Shown one piece after another: positions 33,377-42,741 of a DNA stretch of 64,000 nt (positions are counted from its first letter, which is position 1; the number at the start of each line of letters is the position of its first letter). Both the position numbers and the translations under genes were made by a program. This stretch comes from Deltaproteobacteria bacterium (GTDB lineage Bacteria > Desulfobacterota > Binatia > UBA9968). Under the pieces are notes generated by a model that was not told the DNA's origin, searched no databases, and saw only the letters and a list, made by a program, of their open reading frames with translations. The stretch covers positions 1 to 64,000 of the forward strand of contig JACQUW010000312.1 in NCBI GenBank assembly GCA_016210115.1, read 5' to 3'.

Positions 33377-34591
33377 GTGCCTAGTACCAATCGGATTTTA
33401 GAGGGTGTTCGGATTCTTGCGTTTACGACCGGCTATGCGGGCCCTTATGCCGGTCGTCTGCTGGCGCAGTATGGGGCGGAAGTTATCAAGATCGAGTCGT
33501 ACAAGGGCGGCCTCGATAGTTTCCGGCATTACGGCACATACAAGAGCATCGACGCCGCGCCGCGTTTTATTGAATGCAACCTCGGCGTTCGCTCGCTTAC
33601 GATCAACCTTAAACATCCGGTAGGCGTGCGGCTGATCAAGGAGTTGGCCGCCCGCTCGGATGGAATCCTGGAGAACTTCCGGCCGAAAGTTTTGGACCGG
33701 CTCGGTTTGGGCGATGAGGAGATAAGAAAAGTCAACCCGGGGATCGTCATTTTAAAACTGCCGGGGTTTGGCGGAACCGGTCCGAAGAGCTCGTATGGCA
33801 CCTGGGGCTTCAACCTCACGGCCTTCTCGGGCATGACCTATCTGTGGAACCATCCCGGCCAGGAACGGCCCATAGGCAGTCAGGGTGTTTATCCTGACCA
33901 CCTGGGTTTTATATTGGGACCGACGGTGATGGTTGCGGCTCTATTGCGCCGCCGATTGACCGGTGAAGGAGTGTCCATCGATTTGGCGCAAGTCGAAGCG
34001 ACCGCGTACACGCTCGGAGTGACCTATCTCGAGACGTCGGTGAACGGTCAAGATCCTCAGCCGAAAGGGAACCGGGATCCCGTGAGCGCTCCACACGGCT
34101 GCTACCGCTGCCTCGGCGAGGACCGTTGGTGCGTTATTTCGATCGGCACGGATGAGGAGTGGCGCCGGTTTTGTGGGATAATGGGCCGCGAGGAGTTGGC
34201 CGCTGATCCTCGTTTCTCTGACCGAAGGGCGCGCTGCCAACATGGAGCTGAATTGGATAAAATCGTTGAGAGCTGGACTCGATCGAAATCGCCCGAAGAG
34301 GTGCTGGAGCTTCTTCAGCCTCGGGGAATCGCCGCGGGAGTCGTCAAGAACGGCGCTGATCTTTTGCGCGATCCGCAACTGCGCCACCGCGATTATTTTG
34401 CGGCTTTTTCCGATTCTCCAATCGGCCCTTTTGAGATCCCGCGAAGTGGCTTCAAAATCGAAGGCATGACCGAAGATCCCCTGTCTTTGGCTTCCCGCCT
34501 CGGAGCCGACACCGATGACGTTCTCCGCAATGTTCTTGGATACGACGAAAAGACCATCGCGGAGTGGCGGGCGGAAGAAGTGCTGAGCTGA
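33377..34591 (+). CDS. CaiB/BaiF-family CoA-transferase, second copy
   Basis: A ~404-residue class III CoA-transferase with LAFTTGYAGPYAGRLLAQYG, AEVIKIES, LKLPGFGGTGPKSSYGTWG and the catalytic Asp in GVSIDLAQVEATAYT. It is only moderately similar to the preceding copy, so the two are likely not a recent duplication; heteromeric class III enzymes exist. Start uncertain: GTG 33377 or TTG 33371, with AGGAAAGAG upstream. Forms the end of the CoA-ester cluster. Confidence 0.9.
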   Translation: MPSTNRILEGVRILAFTTGYAGPYAGRLLAQYGAEVIKIESYKGGLDSFRHYGTYKSIDAAPRFIECNLGVRSLTINLKHPVGVRLIKELAARSDGILENFRPKVLDRLGLGDEEIRKVNPGIVILKLPGFGGTGPKSSYGTWGFNLTAFSGMTYLWNHPGQERPIGSQGVYPDHLGFILGPTVMVAALLRRRLTGEGVSIDLAQVEATAYTLGVTYLETSVNGQDPQPKGNRDPVSAPHGCYRCLGEDRWCVISIGTDEEWRRFCGIMGREELAADPRFSDRRARCQHGAELDKIVESWTRSKSPEEVLELLQPRGIAAGVVKNGADLLRDPQLRHRDYFAAFSDSPIGPFEIPRSGFKIEGMTEDPLSLASRLGADTDDVLRNVLGYDEKTIAEWRAEEVLS

Positions 34592-34940
34592 GGGCGTCGA
34601 AAAACTCAGACCGGGCAAACATAGTGGATTGAATTTTGTGCGATCCTCAGTCATTCCCCCGAAAGCATGTCCTGAGCCGAGTCGCTTCCTTGCCGCATCC
34701 TGTTTAACAGGGGTGCAAGATCTCGGGATTTGACCCTGACAAATCCACGGGGCATGTGTGAGCTCTTTTTCGAAAGCATCGACTGAGAATCGGTGATGCC
34801 ACCCTCGCTTTCTGTTAAAGATTGACTCTCATTCGTCGTTTCTTACTGACTCTTTAGTGACTCTAAGGAGAAAGGTGAGGAGCGCCGCGTTCTCTTGCGG
34901 CGTCCCTCACCACCGCCCTGGGTACTTGCTATAGCAGACC
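34592..34940. other. Intergenic stretch containing a terminator
   Basis: Apart from a partial REP-type motif near 34655 (TCATTCCCCCGAAAGC) and the hairpin at 34874-34911, I see nothing coding here. It separates a plus-strand cluster from the minus-strand secreted-protein gene. Confidence 0.5.
34874..34911 (-). terminator. Intrinsic terminator of the secreted-protein gene
   Basis: GGTGAGG (34874-34880) pairs with CCTCACC (34905-34911) and CGCCGC (34883-34888) with GCGGCG (34897-34902), with a two-base mismatch between the two stems. On the minus strand the hairpin is followed by the pyrimidine tract TTTCTCCTT. It lies 30 bases after the stop of the 34941-36290 gene. Confidence 0.7.
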
Positions 34941-36290
34941 CTACTCTTTGTGGGCCTGGTGGTTTCCTCTATTCAGGAAGCCTGATACCGTAAGCACATT
35001 ATTACCGTTCACATCCGTGATAACGATTTCGGCAGAGTCGCCTCCGCCCGGCTCTCCTGCATCGGTGAGGGTGAAGTCGATTGTGGCGCCGGAGGCGCCG
35101 TTATAGCGGCCTGTGCCGGAGCCAACGTAGGTGTCGAAGCCCGCCACCGGGGGTGCCTCGCCGATGTTCGGGTCATCACTGCAAGCGGCCGACATTAAAG
35201 CTTCGAGGTGGAATCTGTTGCCATTCCAGTTGACTTGAAGGTTATTAGGTGCGTTGTTTACATCGCAGTGCAGCTCGAAGCCGTGGGTGACCCGGCTGCC
35301 CTGAAAGACGCTGCCGCCGCCAGTCATACGGCCCTGTTCCGCCGGTGGCTGGCCGCCGAGGCCGCAGGTCTTGGGCTCGATCTCGTATGCGGTCATTACG
35401 TCCGGGAAGAGACCACCTTGAGGGGTCGTGCGCACCCACATCACTTCCGTTGGAGCAAAGGTGACCGGGTCACACTCCATGTCCTCTTGTCTTTCGTCTG
35501 CACTGACGAACTGATCCACGAGTACCAGGGCGGGTATACTCGCCCTGAACACGTCCCCTCCTCCATCGTTTGCCATGTAGAGGTTCGGCCCACCGACAGC
35601 GAGTCCGCTGAGCGTGGCGAGGCTTGGGTCAACGGTCGTCGCATCGTGGCCGGTTGCAAGATCCCCACAGGGGGAGGGTCCCGGACAAGCTGTAGCTCTG
35701 AACCGGCCAAGGTTTGGGTTCACGTCGTCACTGAACCAGATCTCGTCATCGGCATCAGTGTTAGGGTCGTTCTCGTTGTAGGCGAGGCCATCGATGAAAC
35801 AAAAACCCAGGAACGAATTTCCCGTCGCCGGGTTAATCAATCCAAAGGGGATGGTGAACATCAGGGTTACTGAGTTGTCGTCGAAATCCCAGAAATGGAT
35901 CGGCATGCCAGTTTGGTTGCAATTCTGTGCACCAATCCAGAGTCCGTTGCGCTTCGCGTCAAAGGCAAGGGCATTGGGATTCTGAGCAATGCCTGGATTG
36001 AAAATCCCACCATCCCCGCCGACATCGACGAGCGCTGCGGTTAGTGGATTGATCCTGTAGATGTTGGGATCATTGCAGCGATTGTAGTATAGTGAAGTGC
36101 CATCGAAAGCTAGGCCAATGCTGCAAAAGTTGGCAGCGCCAGGGAATGGCAGCGGAGGCTGACCTAGTGCAGGGTTGCCTATCTGATGTATTATGTCCCC
36201 CACAGCAGCCTCGCTAATCGGCGCATCATGGAAAACAGCGAGGACTAAGGTTAGCATAAGGGCCGTAACGATATAGCCTAGTCGTTTCAT
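34941..36290 (-). CDS. Secreted protein with C-terminal HGFEL/DAGEPG/GNHQAH module
   Basis: A 449-residue exported protein. ATG 36290 is preceded by AAGGAG at ideal spacing; a signal peptide occupies 1-28. The central part (about 40-310) has repeating beta-strand-rich segments such as YYNRCNDPNIYRINPLTAAL and GGPNLYMANDGGGDVFRASI, suggestive of a propeller. The last ~130 residues hold MTGGGSVF, THGFELHCD, GTGRYNGASGATIDFTLTDA, EPGGGDSAEIVI and GNHQAHKE, a module I recognise as recurring at the C-termini of secreted proteins but cannot name reliably. Many paired cysteines suggest disulfides. Function unknown. Confidence 0.75.
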   Translation of the reverse strand: MKRLGYIVTALMLTLVLAVFHDAPISEAAVGDIIHQIGNPALGQPPLPFPGAANFCSIGLAFDGTSLYYNRCNDPNIYRINPLTAALVDVGGDGGIFNPGIAQNPNALAFDAKRNGLWIGAQNCNQTGMPIHFWDFDDNSVTLMFTIPFGLINPATGNSFLGFCFIDGLAYNENDPNTDADDEIWFSDDVNPNLGRFRATACPGPSPCGDLATGHDATTVDPSLATLSGLAVGGPNLYMANDGGGDVFRASIPALVLVDQFVSADERQEDMECDPVTFAPTEVMWVRTTPQGGLFPDVMTAYEIEPKTCGLGGQPPAEQGRMTGGGSVFQGSRVTHGFELHCDVNNAPNNLQVNWNGNRFHLEALMSAACSDDPNIGEAPPVAGFDTYVGSGTGRYNGASGATIDFTLTDAGEPGGGDSAEIVITDVNGNNVLTVSGFLNRGNHQAHKE

Positions 36291-36730
36291 GGTTATCTCC
36301 TTCCTCGTAGAGTTTCGAGCCCTGGTGACTACCTCGATGTTTGATAATCTCTGCATTCTGACCTCCCTTCTGTCTGGTACGGTTAACACAGGATACGCTT
36401 CTTCATGTTAGCTCCTCCTTTTTATGTATTCAGATAGGGTAAACCTTCTCCTTCCGGCCTAGTCTTCGAACACCTTGACAATCAACGGACATCACCTCCT
36501 TTCAAGCTGCAAAGCAGGCTGTCGGAATCGAGTCTGCCTCTCGCTAGAAAATTCCAATCCTGTGGTCTCGGGAACCTAGCAACTCCTCAAGTTACCGTCC
36601 ACTATATTTTTATCTTGAGTTTTAATAGAGTTTTGTCTATTGAGTTTGTCGTTGATTCTACTCTTGTATTGATCTAATAATCGGGTGGACTACGAACGGC
36701 CAGGGCCGCCTGCAACACGGGAGGACCCGT
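36291..36730. other. Regulatory gap between divergent genes
   Basis: 440 bases separate the secreted-protein gene from the LysR-type gene. The half near the LysR gene (36600-36690) is AT-rich with repeated TTGAGTTT words and would suit promoters. No gene, RNA or clear operator was found. Confidence 0.45.
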
Positions 36731-37645
36731 ATGACCTTCCATCAGCTCAGGATTTTTCTGGTTGTTGCAAAGCACCTAAACTTCAGAGCGGCTGCGGAGG
36801 AGCTTCACATCTCGCAGCCGTCGGTCTTCAAACAGGTCAGCGCCTTAGAAGAGGAATTTGGAATCGAATTTCATAGCAAGGTAGGTCGAAGCATAGAACT
36901 CACCAAAGAAGGGCGGCTTTTTCTCAAGGACGCCGAGACGATCCTCGTCCTCTCCGAAGGGCTAAAGAAGAAGTTTAGCGGCGGAACATATCCGTCCGGT
37001 GGTACGAGCGGCCTGATAGTTGGCGGGAGCTATAATCCCTCCACGACTTTATTGCCATCGGTCCTCGCGTTTTTTGAAAGGACTCACCCGCAGGTTGAAC
37101 TTACCTTAAGAACCGACACCAAGCGTGCTGTCGAGCGCTTGCTTCTGGATGGAGAGGTGGATGTCGCGGTCGTAAATAACCCTCCCCGGTCACCGGATCT
37201 TATTATGGAACCTGTCCGGCGGCAGAAGCTTGTGGCTTTTGCGCCTGCAGATCGTCCCTTGGCCAGGAAAAAGGAACTGACCGTCTCTGATCTCGCGACC
37301 ACGCCTCTTGTCATAAGAGGGGAAAGAGCGGGAGGGATGAGCGCGACCGAGGAGATTTTGCAGGAAATCGAAAATCACGGGGTAAAACCGAAAATCGCCA
37401 TGCGCTGTGAGTCGCCGGAGGCGGTGAAGGTGGCCGTGAGAAAATACATGGGGCTTGGGCTGCTATTCGAGGGGCTTGTAACGCACGACGCGGAGAGAGG
37501 CGATTTTAAGATTCTCAAGATAAAAGGACTGAACCTCTTCGGTCAAAGCTTTATCCTCTATCGCAAACAGAGGCCGCTCAGTCCGAATGCCCAGGCTTTT
37601 CTCAAGATTCTACGCAGGTGGCGGGATAAGCGTCATGTGATGTGA
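36731..37645 (+). CDS. LysR-family transcriptional regulator
   Basis: A 304-residue LysR regulator with the N-terminal winged helix-turn-helix at 3-62 (RAAAEELHISQPSVFKQVSALEEEFG) and a periplasmic-binding-like effector domain from about 90 (LIVGGSYNPSTTLLPSVLAFFERTHP, VDVAVVNNPPRSPDLIMEPV). The ribosome site GGGAGGACC is close to the ATG. Its target could be the divergent secreted-protein gene or its own promoter; the effector is unknown. Confidence 0.92.
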   Translation: MTFHQLRIFLVVAKHLNFRAAAEELHISQPSVFKQVSALEEEFGIEFHSKVGRSIELTKEGRLFLKDAETILVLSEGLKKKFSGGTYPSGGTSGLIVGGSYNPSTTLLPSVLAFFERTHPQVELTLRTDTKRAVERLLLDGEVDVAVVNNPPRSPDLIMEPVRRQKLVAFAPADRPLARKKELTVSDLATTPLVIRGERAGGMSATEEILQEIENHGVKPKIAMRCESPEAVKVAVRKYMGLGLLFEGLVTHDAERGDFKILKIKGLNLFGQSFILYRKQRPLSPNAQAFLKILRRWRDKRHVM

Positions 37646-37907
37646 GAATGGGTCTTTGTGCCTTCATCCCACGGCAAGAGAATGTGCCCTGCCGATGGGC
37701 GCGCTCCATACAGCGCTTTGGCCTAAACCTCACCTACCTCTTGCATCGGTCGGACTCTCGGTGGAGGAAAAGGACCACCTTCAGAATCAAAATGCTGAAT
37801 AACATCCTCCACCGCCTCGCACAAATCACGGTAGACCTGGAGAGGGTCGTTGAACCTGCTTTTCCTGATATGGCTTGCGTCATCGCCAGACTTAAAGAGC
37901 TGGTTAG

Positions 37908-38333
37908 TTACCTATCTTCATTATCGTTGCCATCAAGCGTTTCATCGTCAAGACACGGAAGTGGACCGCCAGCCACTCGCACGGCCTCCCACACGTGATC
38001 GAGCACACACGCCAGCACGTCGGAGACACCGGCCTTGATCTCCGCTTTCGAGAACCTCGCCGGATCAAGCTGCAGAGCCACAAGGAACGCTGCTTCCTCA
38101 AACCACTCCGACAGATGAAACGCGATCTCTCGCGCATCGCGCACGCCATGAGTCTTGCCGAGAGCCTCCTGGATCGCCTTTTGGGCCGCACGTTGACGCT
38201 GCGATAGCGCGCGTTCGGACAAGTTCGAAATCGCCTGACTAAGGACTTGGGAGGTTTTGGCACGCGCCGAGCGGCGAGCCGCTTCGAGCCGGTCCAGTTT
38301 GGCGTGGAGGCGGTCGTGTGGTTTGGTCGTCAT
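37908..38333 (-). CDS. Hypothetical helical protein
   Basis: A 141-residue protein starting at ATG 38333 with a high content of helix-forming residues: HAKLDRLEAARRSARAKTSQ, then RALSQRQRAAQKAIQEALGK and IAFHLSEWFEEAAFLVALQL. It ends with an acidic tail. No signal peptide. No family recognised. The upstream longer frame (to 38729) includes a pseudogene fragment in another frame, so I chose the shorter start. Confidence 0.5.
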   Translation of the reverse strand: MTTKPHDRLHAKLDRLEAARRSARAKTSQVLSQAISNLSERALSQRQRAAQKAIQEALGKTHGVRDAREIAFHLSEWFEEAAFLVALQLDPARFSKAEIKAGVSDVLACVLDHVWEAVRVAGGPLPCLDDETLDGNDNEDR

Positions 38334-38350
38334 GTGGAAAGATCGCTGCC

Positions 38351-38527
38351 CTACTTCCCGTAGAGCCTCTCCACAAAACCACTGGCTTCGATTTCTTTTA
38401 GCAGCGAGGAGTCGACGAATTCTTCCGCCTTCGCGTCTTTTGCCTTCGGAATCTCGTTGGCCAGTACTTCCAGAGTGCTTCGGATGGCTTTGACTGATGG
38501 ATAGGGGATCTCGAGAAAGGCGACTGA
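38351..38527 (-). pseudogene. C-terminal fragment of an NMT1-type solute-binding protein
   Basis: In the frame ending at 38351 the residues FLEIPYPSVKAIRSTLEVLA, then EEFVDSSLLKEIEASGFVE and RLYGK match the C-terminal end of the intact binding proteins at 13350 and 26400 (IPYPS, SFVEDNILKALDASGF). Nothing homologous is seen before 38527, so this is a truncated remnant. It lies immediately upstream of the 141-residue hypothetical gene. Confidence 0.65.
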
Positions 38528-38812
38528 CAAGAAATTGATCGAAGAGCGGCTTTTCATGAATTTCTCCTGTTGCGCGAAGGCGAACATGGGATCTCCGTGC
38601 GTCTCCAACCCGGCTGACAAGAACCCAAGTGGGAAAAACGCCGGATAACACCATATCGGAGTAAAGTGCTGAGCGGAAGTTACCGCTTGCCGAGACGATT
38701 GTAAAGAGCCAAAACCGCTCTTCGTTCAAATTCTCGCGAGGTGGTTGGCGGAGCGCATGGAGACTGTGGTCGTGTTCGACAGACGCCGGATCTTGATATA
38801 GTCGGCTACCGT

Positions 38813-39076
38813 TTAGGTGCGGGAGGGCGGGTCAGTCTGCGTCGATTTGCGATTATTTTTTTCGTCGAGGATGGCTCTGCCTTGCGCCGTAAGAGTCACC
38901 TCGGACTGACACGGCGTGCCTGCGACTTGGATTAAGCCATCGATCAGCGCATCTTCCCATATCGTCTGTCTCGGGCAATGGCTTCCCCAAGCCTCCATCG
39001 CCTCATCGTAAGTGCGACGACCGCTTGAAATCCAGCTAAGGAGCTCCAGCATTAAAACGCTCACCGACTCAGACAT
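38813..39076 (-). CDS. Small conserved hypothetical protein
   Basis: An 87-residue protein beginning MSESVSVLMLELLSWISSG, then RRTYDEAMEAWGSHCPRQTIWEDALIDGL and VTLTAQGRAIL. The helix-turn-helix-like layout of a short helix, R-T-Y-x-E-x-M-x-A-W and CP-x-x-x-x-W-E-D-A recalls small winged-helix proteins of soil bacteria; I cannot name it. Two Cys are present. It lies upstream of the decayed binding-protein fragment with no clear operon partner. Confidence 0.6.
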   Translation of the reverse strand: MSESVSVLMLELLSWISSGRRTYDEAMEAWGSHCPRQTIWEDALIDGLIQVAGTPCQSEVTLTAQGRAILDEKNNRKSTQTDPPSRT

Positions 39077-39146
39077 CGGATACCTCCTGCCGGTCCTACG
39101 CTTTCCCGTGTCTTTTTACGGCGCGGCGAAACATGCGCTCCGCCCG

Positions 39147-39908
39147 TTAGCCGGAGACCTGCTCGCTGGTTTTCTTCCTCCTGTCGCGAACGTAGATGGC
39201 CTTGGACTGGCCGTCACTCAGAACTCTCTCTTCAATTTCGAAGAGTTGGGTTGCAGAGATCAGCTCTCTCAGTCGTTTGTACCCGTAGTTGCGCGGATCA
39301 AAATCCGGGGCCTGCTTCGCAATGTTACTTCCGATCGTGGCCAGATGAGCCCATCCGGCGTCATCTGAGGCGGCTTCCACTGCGCTTCTCAGCAGGTTGA
39401 CAAGCTTTGTGTCGCCTTTCAGATCATTCGCGGACTTCTTTTCCGATGGCCCGCTCTCGTCTCTCGAATGCAGCACTTCGGTGTATACGAATTTGTCGCA
39501 GGCCGACACAAAAGAGTGCGGAGTCTTACGCTCGCCAAAGCCGTAGACGGTCAAGCCTTCTTCGCGAATTCTCGAAGCGAGGCGGGTGAAGTCGCTGTCG
39601 CTCGACACCAGGCAGAATCCGTCGAACCTTTTCGTATACAGCAAGTCCATGGCATCGATGATCATCGCGCTGTCGGTCGCATTTTTCCCCGTTGTGTATC
39701 GAAACTGTTGGACTGGCTGGATTGAATTATGAAGCAAGACTTCCTTCCACCCATTCAGCTGCGGCGTGGTCCAGTCGCCATAGATCCGCTTGACGCTGGC
39801 GACACCGAACTTGGCTACTTCAGTTAGGAGCCCTTCGGTGTTTGACGGATGGGCATTATCAGCATCGATTAAAACCGCGAGTCTTGGTTGCGTATCGTTA
39901 CCGTTCAC
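39147..39908 (-). CDS. NYN-domain nuclease-like protein with LOTUS/OST-HTH-type C-terminus
   Basis: A 253-residue protein. Residues 8-150 are an NYN (PIN-like) RNase domain: VLIDADNAHPSNTEGLL, RIYGDWTT, ATDSAMIIDAMDLLY and SSDSDFTRLASRIREEG provide the acidic metal site. Residues about 175-240 resemble an OST-HTH/LOTUS RNA-binding domain (LRSAVEAASDDAGWAHLATI, FDPRNYGYKRLRELI, FEIEERVL). Such proteins bind and cleave structured RNA; the target is unknown. The start overlaps the end of the PEP-CTERM gene upstream by 11 bases, on the same strand. Confidence 0.9.
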   Translation of the reverse strand: MNGNDTQPRLAVLIDADNAHPSNTEGLLTEVAKFGVASVKRIYGDWTTPQLNGWKEVLLHNSIQPVQQFRYTTGKNATDSAMIIDAMDLLYTKRFDGFCLVSSDSDFTRLASRIREEGLTVYGFGERKTPHSFVSACDKFVYTEVLHSRDESGPSEKKSANDLKGDTKLVNLLRSAVEAASDDAGWAHLATIGSNIAKQAPDFDPRNYGYKRLRELISATQLFEIEERVLSDGQSKAIYVRDRRKKTSEQVSG

Positions 39909-40980
39909 AATACCTCCAGAAAGACTTTAAACGTTCTAGTCTAAGCTGTAAAGCCCAGGAGATGCCACGCGCGGTCCCTATTAGCACGAGAATGCCCGTG
40001 GCGAGCATTGCCCAGGTTGCCGGCTCCGGCACCACCTGCGCCTGATAAGCGAAATCGAATTCGCTTATGCCGCCCGTGGAAACGACTCCCTGTGCCGTGA
40101 AGTACCAGTCCGTGGCCGAAGGGAAAAGAAACTGTAGTGTGCTCCCTTCCGGAATCGCGTAGAATGATTGAATCGACTGGATTATGCCGTCCAAAGTCAC
40201 CAGTGGATTGAAGAGAGATGTGCCGCCGAGTGTGACGCTTGGGCCGAAGGCATCGAGGGGGAGTTCCATCATTCGAGTTTCGAATCGAAGCTCCGACAAC
40301 ACGATCTCGCTCACGGCATCGTTGGTATAGGAAAAGCTCCAGCCCTCTGTTGGACTGGTCGCGTTCAGAGCCACCTGGTTCATTCCCATTTCCACCGTAT
40401 GCAGCGCCACCCGGCTGGCTGCCTGAGTCTTCTTATCATCAAAGGTCCAGAAGGAGTCTTTCAGAGAGACTTTGTCCTTAAAGGCCTTATTCTCGACATT
40501 CACCTGCGCGCCAAAGGTCAACCTGTTGCCTTGACCAAATTGAAAGGCTTTGCCTTTGTTCATGGTTTCCCATGCCAAACGCATTTTATCAAATCGATAG
40601 GTGGCGCCGCCTGGCGCGCCTGGCACCTTGGCCTGGAACTGGTCCAGACCTTTGATGACGACCTCGGTATCAAAATCGAATCGAGGATCCTTGAGGGTCT
40701 TGGGATCGAGGCCGTCTTGGGTGTTGGGCACGAGGATGTTTTGTCCCGCGACGAATCCGGGGATAGCGCGCTCGGCCAGTGTCGGGAGTGCCGGACTGTT
40801 ATTCTGCCCCAAACGCGAGCCTAGCAACTCGAGATCCATATCAAAGCCTATGATCTTGTCCGTTGGGACCGGCGTCTTCGTTGCGGGGTCGATCGGGGCA
40901 GCGAAATTGTAGGAGATGCTGATCGCGAAGGCGCCGGATGGGGCGGCAAGGATCACAAGCGCAACAAGCAGGATAAGCAT
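39898..40980 (-). CDS. PEP-CTERM sorting-signal protein
   Basis: A 360-residue exported protein with a signal peptide (1-19, ending SGAFA) and an unknown beta-rich body. The C-terminal VPEPATWAMLATGILVLIG followed by a basic tail is a PEP-CTERM tripartite signal (VPEP, hydrophobic helix, Arg/Lys tail), recognised by an exosortase (EpsH type) elsewhere in the genome. The ribosome site GGAGGGAGCC precedes the ATG. Probably a surface or exopolysaccharide-associated protein. Confidence 0.85.
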   Translation of the reverse strand: MLILLVALVILAAPSGAFAISISYNFAAPIDPATKTPVPTDKIIGFDMDLELLGSRLGQNNSPALPTLAERAIPGFVAGQNILVPNTQDGLDPKTLKDPRFDFDTEVVIKGLDQFQAKVPGAPGGATYRFDKMRLAWETMNKGKAFQFGQGNRLTFGAQVNVENKAFKDKVSLKDSFWTFDDKKTQAASRVALHTVEMGMNQVALNATSPTEGWSFSYTNDAVSEIVLSELRFETRMMELPLDAFGPSVTLGGTSLFNPLVTLDGIIQSIQSFYAIPEGSTLQFLFPSATDWYFTAQGVVSTGGISEFDFAYQAQVVPEPATWAMLATGILVLIGTARGISWALQLRLERLKSFWRYCER

Positions 40981-41334
40981 GGCTCCCTCCTGGAGGCGCG
41001 GATGGTAAATGTAAATAGCCCGCCCAACCTGAGATGGGGCCTTTCCGGACCCCCTTGGTGAAGCGCGCGGAGCTGCTATGTCGGGAGGTTTTGTCGGCGG
41101 GTCTTACTTCGCGTATAGCCTGAATTGCAGAATTGTCAAGATGCAAATCTTTATCTCTCTTGTCCAGGAATCCCGTCGCCAAACGAGACCCGAGAGGTGC
41201 GCGAGAATGAAGCTTGATTCGAAAATTTCCCCCTGCTATTCCGTGGCATTGACGATCATGAAATACTATGGAAGTCAGTGGACTCGCCGCGCTGTTACCG
41301 CGCTATGAGTGTGCAGGACACTTATGGAGGTTCC
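40981..41334. other. Intergenic stretch, nothing recognised
   Basis: 354 bases between a minus-strand and a plus-strand gene, presumably holding divergent promoters. No gene or repeat found. Confidence 0.45.
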
Positions 41335-42309
41335 ATGAGTAGAAAACGATTGTGCTTCTATGCCGCTCTTTATTTGGCGACGACCATCGGCGCGACCGCA
41401 GCGCAGGCGAAGGAGCGAGTGAATCTTATTTATGCTTCTATCAGCGGCTTGTTTCTTGGAACCTGGGTTGCCCAGGAGGCGGGCTATTTTGATCGCGAAA
41501 ACCTGGAAGTGAATCTCATCTATATTCAAAGCGCCAGCACCGCACTCCAGGCGATGCTTGCAGGCGAAGCGCCGCTCGCGCTCGCCGGGGGCGAGCCGGT
41601 TGTCGAATCGGGGCTTAAGGGAGGCGACGCCGTCTTTGTAGCCGGGATATCCGTTGTCCCGGCCGTCCATGTCATGGCCGTCCCGGAAATCCGCTCGGTC
41701 CAAGATCTTCGGGGAAAGCCGGTGGGGGTGACCCGCTATGGCTCCTCTACGGATTACGCGATGCGCCAGGTGCTCAGAATCAATGGTCTGGAGCCGGTCC
41801 GCGATGTTCCCGTCCTGCAGATCAGCGGAGGTCATCGGGCGCTTGCGGCAGCGCTTTTGAAGCGGGCGGTTTACGCCGCTACGATTGCTCCACCGAACAG
41901 TCTCCGGGCCGAAAAAGGCGGCGCGAAGCTCCTAATAGACATGGCAAAATCGGGCATTTATTTCCCTTATTCATCCATCATCAGCACGCGATCCTACCTA
42001 AAGAAGAACCGGCCGACCGTTGTGGCTTTTCTCACGGGATACTCAGAGGGCCTCAAGCGAATGGTAAACGATAAGAAACTAAGCATAGCGACCCTGAGAA
42101 AACATATGCGGGAGGAAGATCCGGAAGTTCTGGAAACCATCTACAAGTATGCTCTGGATTACATCGTGAGAGTTCCCCATCCGACCAGGGAGGGGATCGC
42201 CGAAGTCTTGCGCCAAAGCACGGATCCAAAGGCCAAGAGTATGAGCCCAGAGAGTTTCATCGACGACAGCATTGTCCGCGAGTTGGAGCAGAAGGGTTTT
42301 TATCGTTGA
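41335..42309 (+). CDS. NMT1/THI5-like solute-binding protein
   Basis: A 324-residue secreted protein starting at ATG 41335 (GGAGG, 4 bases upstream); signal peptide 1-24 (ATAAQA). Family features: LIYASISGLFLGTWVAQEAG, YFDRENLEVNLIYIQSASTA, LRGKPVGVTRYGSSTDYAM. First gene of the second selenoprotein cluster, but separated from the next gene by a repeat-rich 432-bp gap. The ligand is unknown; no importer genes nearby. Confidence 0.88.
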   Translation: MSRKRLCFYAALYLATTIGATAAQAKERVNLIYASISGLFLGTWVAQEAGYFDRENLEVNLIYIQSASTALQAMLAGEAPLALAGGEPVVESGLKGGDAVFVAGISVVPAVHVMAVPEIRSVQDLRGKPVGVTRYGSSTDYAMRQVLRINGLEPVRDVPVLQISGGHRALAAALLKRAVYAATIAPPNSLRAEKGGAKLLIDMAKSGIYFPYSSIISTRSYLKKNRPTVVAFLTGYSEGLKRMVNDKKLSIATLRKHMREEDPEVLETIYKYALDYIVRVPHPTREGIAEVLRQSTDPKAKSMSPESFIDDSIVRELEQKGFYR

Positions 42310-42397
42310 TTTTCATCCAGAGGACGTAGCTGACGTTCTTGCGCAAAATCAGGGGTAGTCTGGTGGGAGCTGGAGTCCGGAAAAAAGAAAGTACCTT

Positions 42398-42662
42398 GAT
42401 TCCCGCTTCCGCGGGAATGGTCATTATTTGGGGATCACCCTTGACAATGAAAGCAGTGACCGAAGGGCAGGCGTGAAGGCGAATAAATCTGGGTTCCCGC
42501 TTTCGCGGGAACGACGGATGTAGGGGGCCCGCTTTGGAAACAACCCGAAGGAAGGGTTTCACCATGAACCGTCACCCCCGAATGTTTTTATCGGGGGTCC
42601 AGGTCCGACTTAGAAGCCGCGGATGCCTTACTGGCCGCCCGGCTTCCGCGGGAATGACGGAG
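42398..42662. repeat. Cluster of four palindromic REP-type motifs
   Basis: Four hairpin motifs lie in this gap: GATTCCCGCTTCCGCGGGAA near 42398, GGTTCCCGCTTTCGCGGGAA near 42490, CCCCCGA and TCGGGGG flanking TTTTTA near 42570, and GCTTCCGCGGGAATGACGG near 42642. The first, second and fourth belong to the same family as those inside the dispersed repeats. The remainder of 42310-42741 shows no gene. Confidence 0.7.
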
Positions 42663-42741
42663 GGAGAGATACGCCCTGTGCTCCTGATAACAAAAGCAGC
42701 TTGATGTCTTTTACGGTCCAAATTTTAAGAGGAGAGAAGCG

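Noticed and set aside
37646..37907. Two competing frames after the LysR gene: a plus-strand 118-codon frame and a minus-strand stretch reading RKSRFNDPLQVYRDLCEAVE
   Set aside because: The plus frame lacks family features; the minus stretch looks protein-like but has no usable start and ends without a clear border. Not called, though a small or broken gene is possible.
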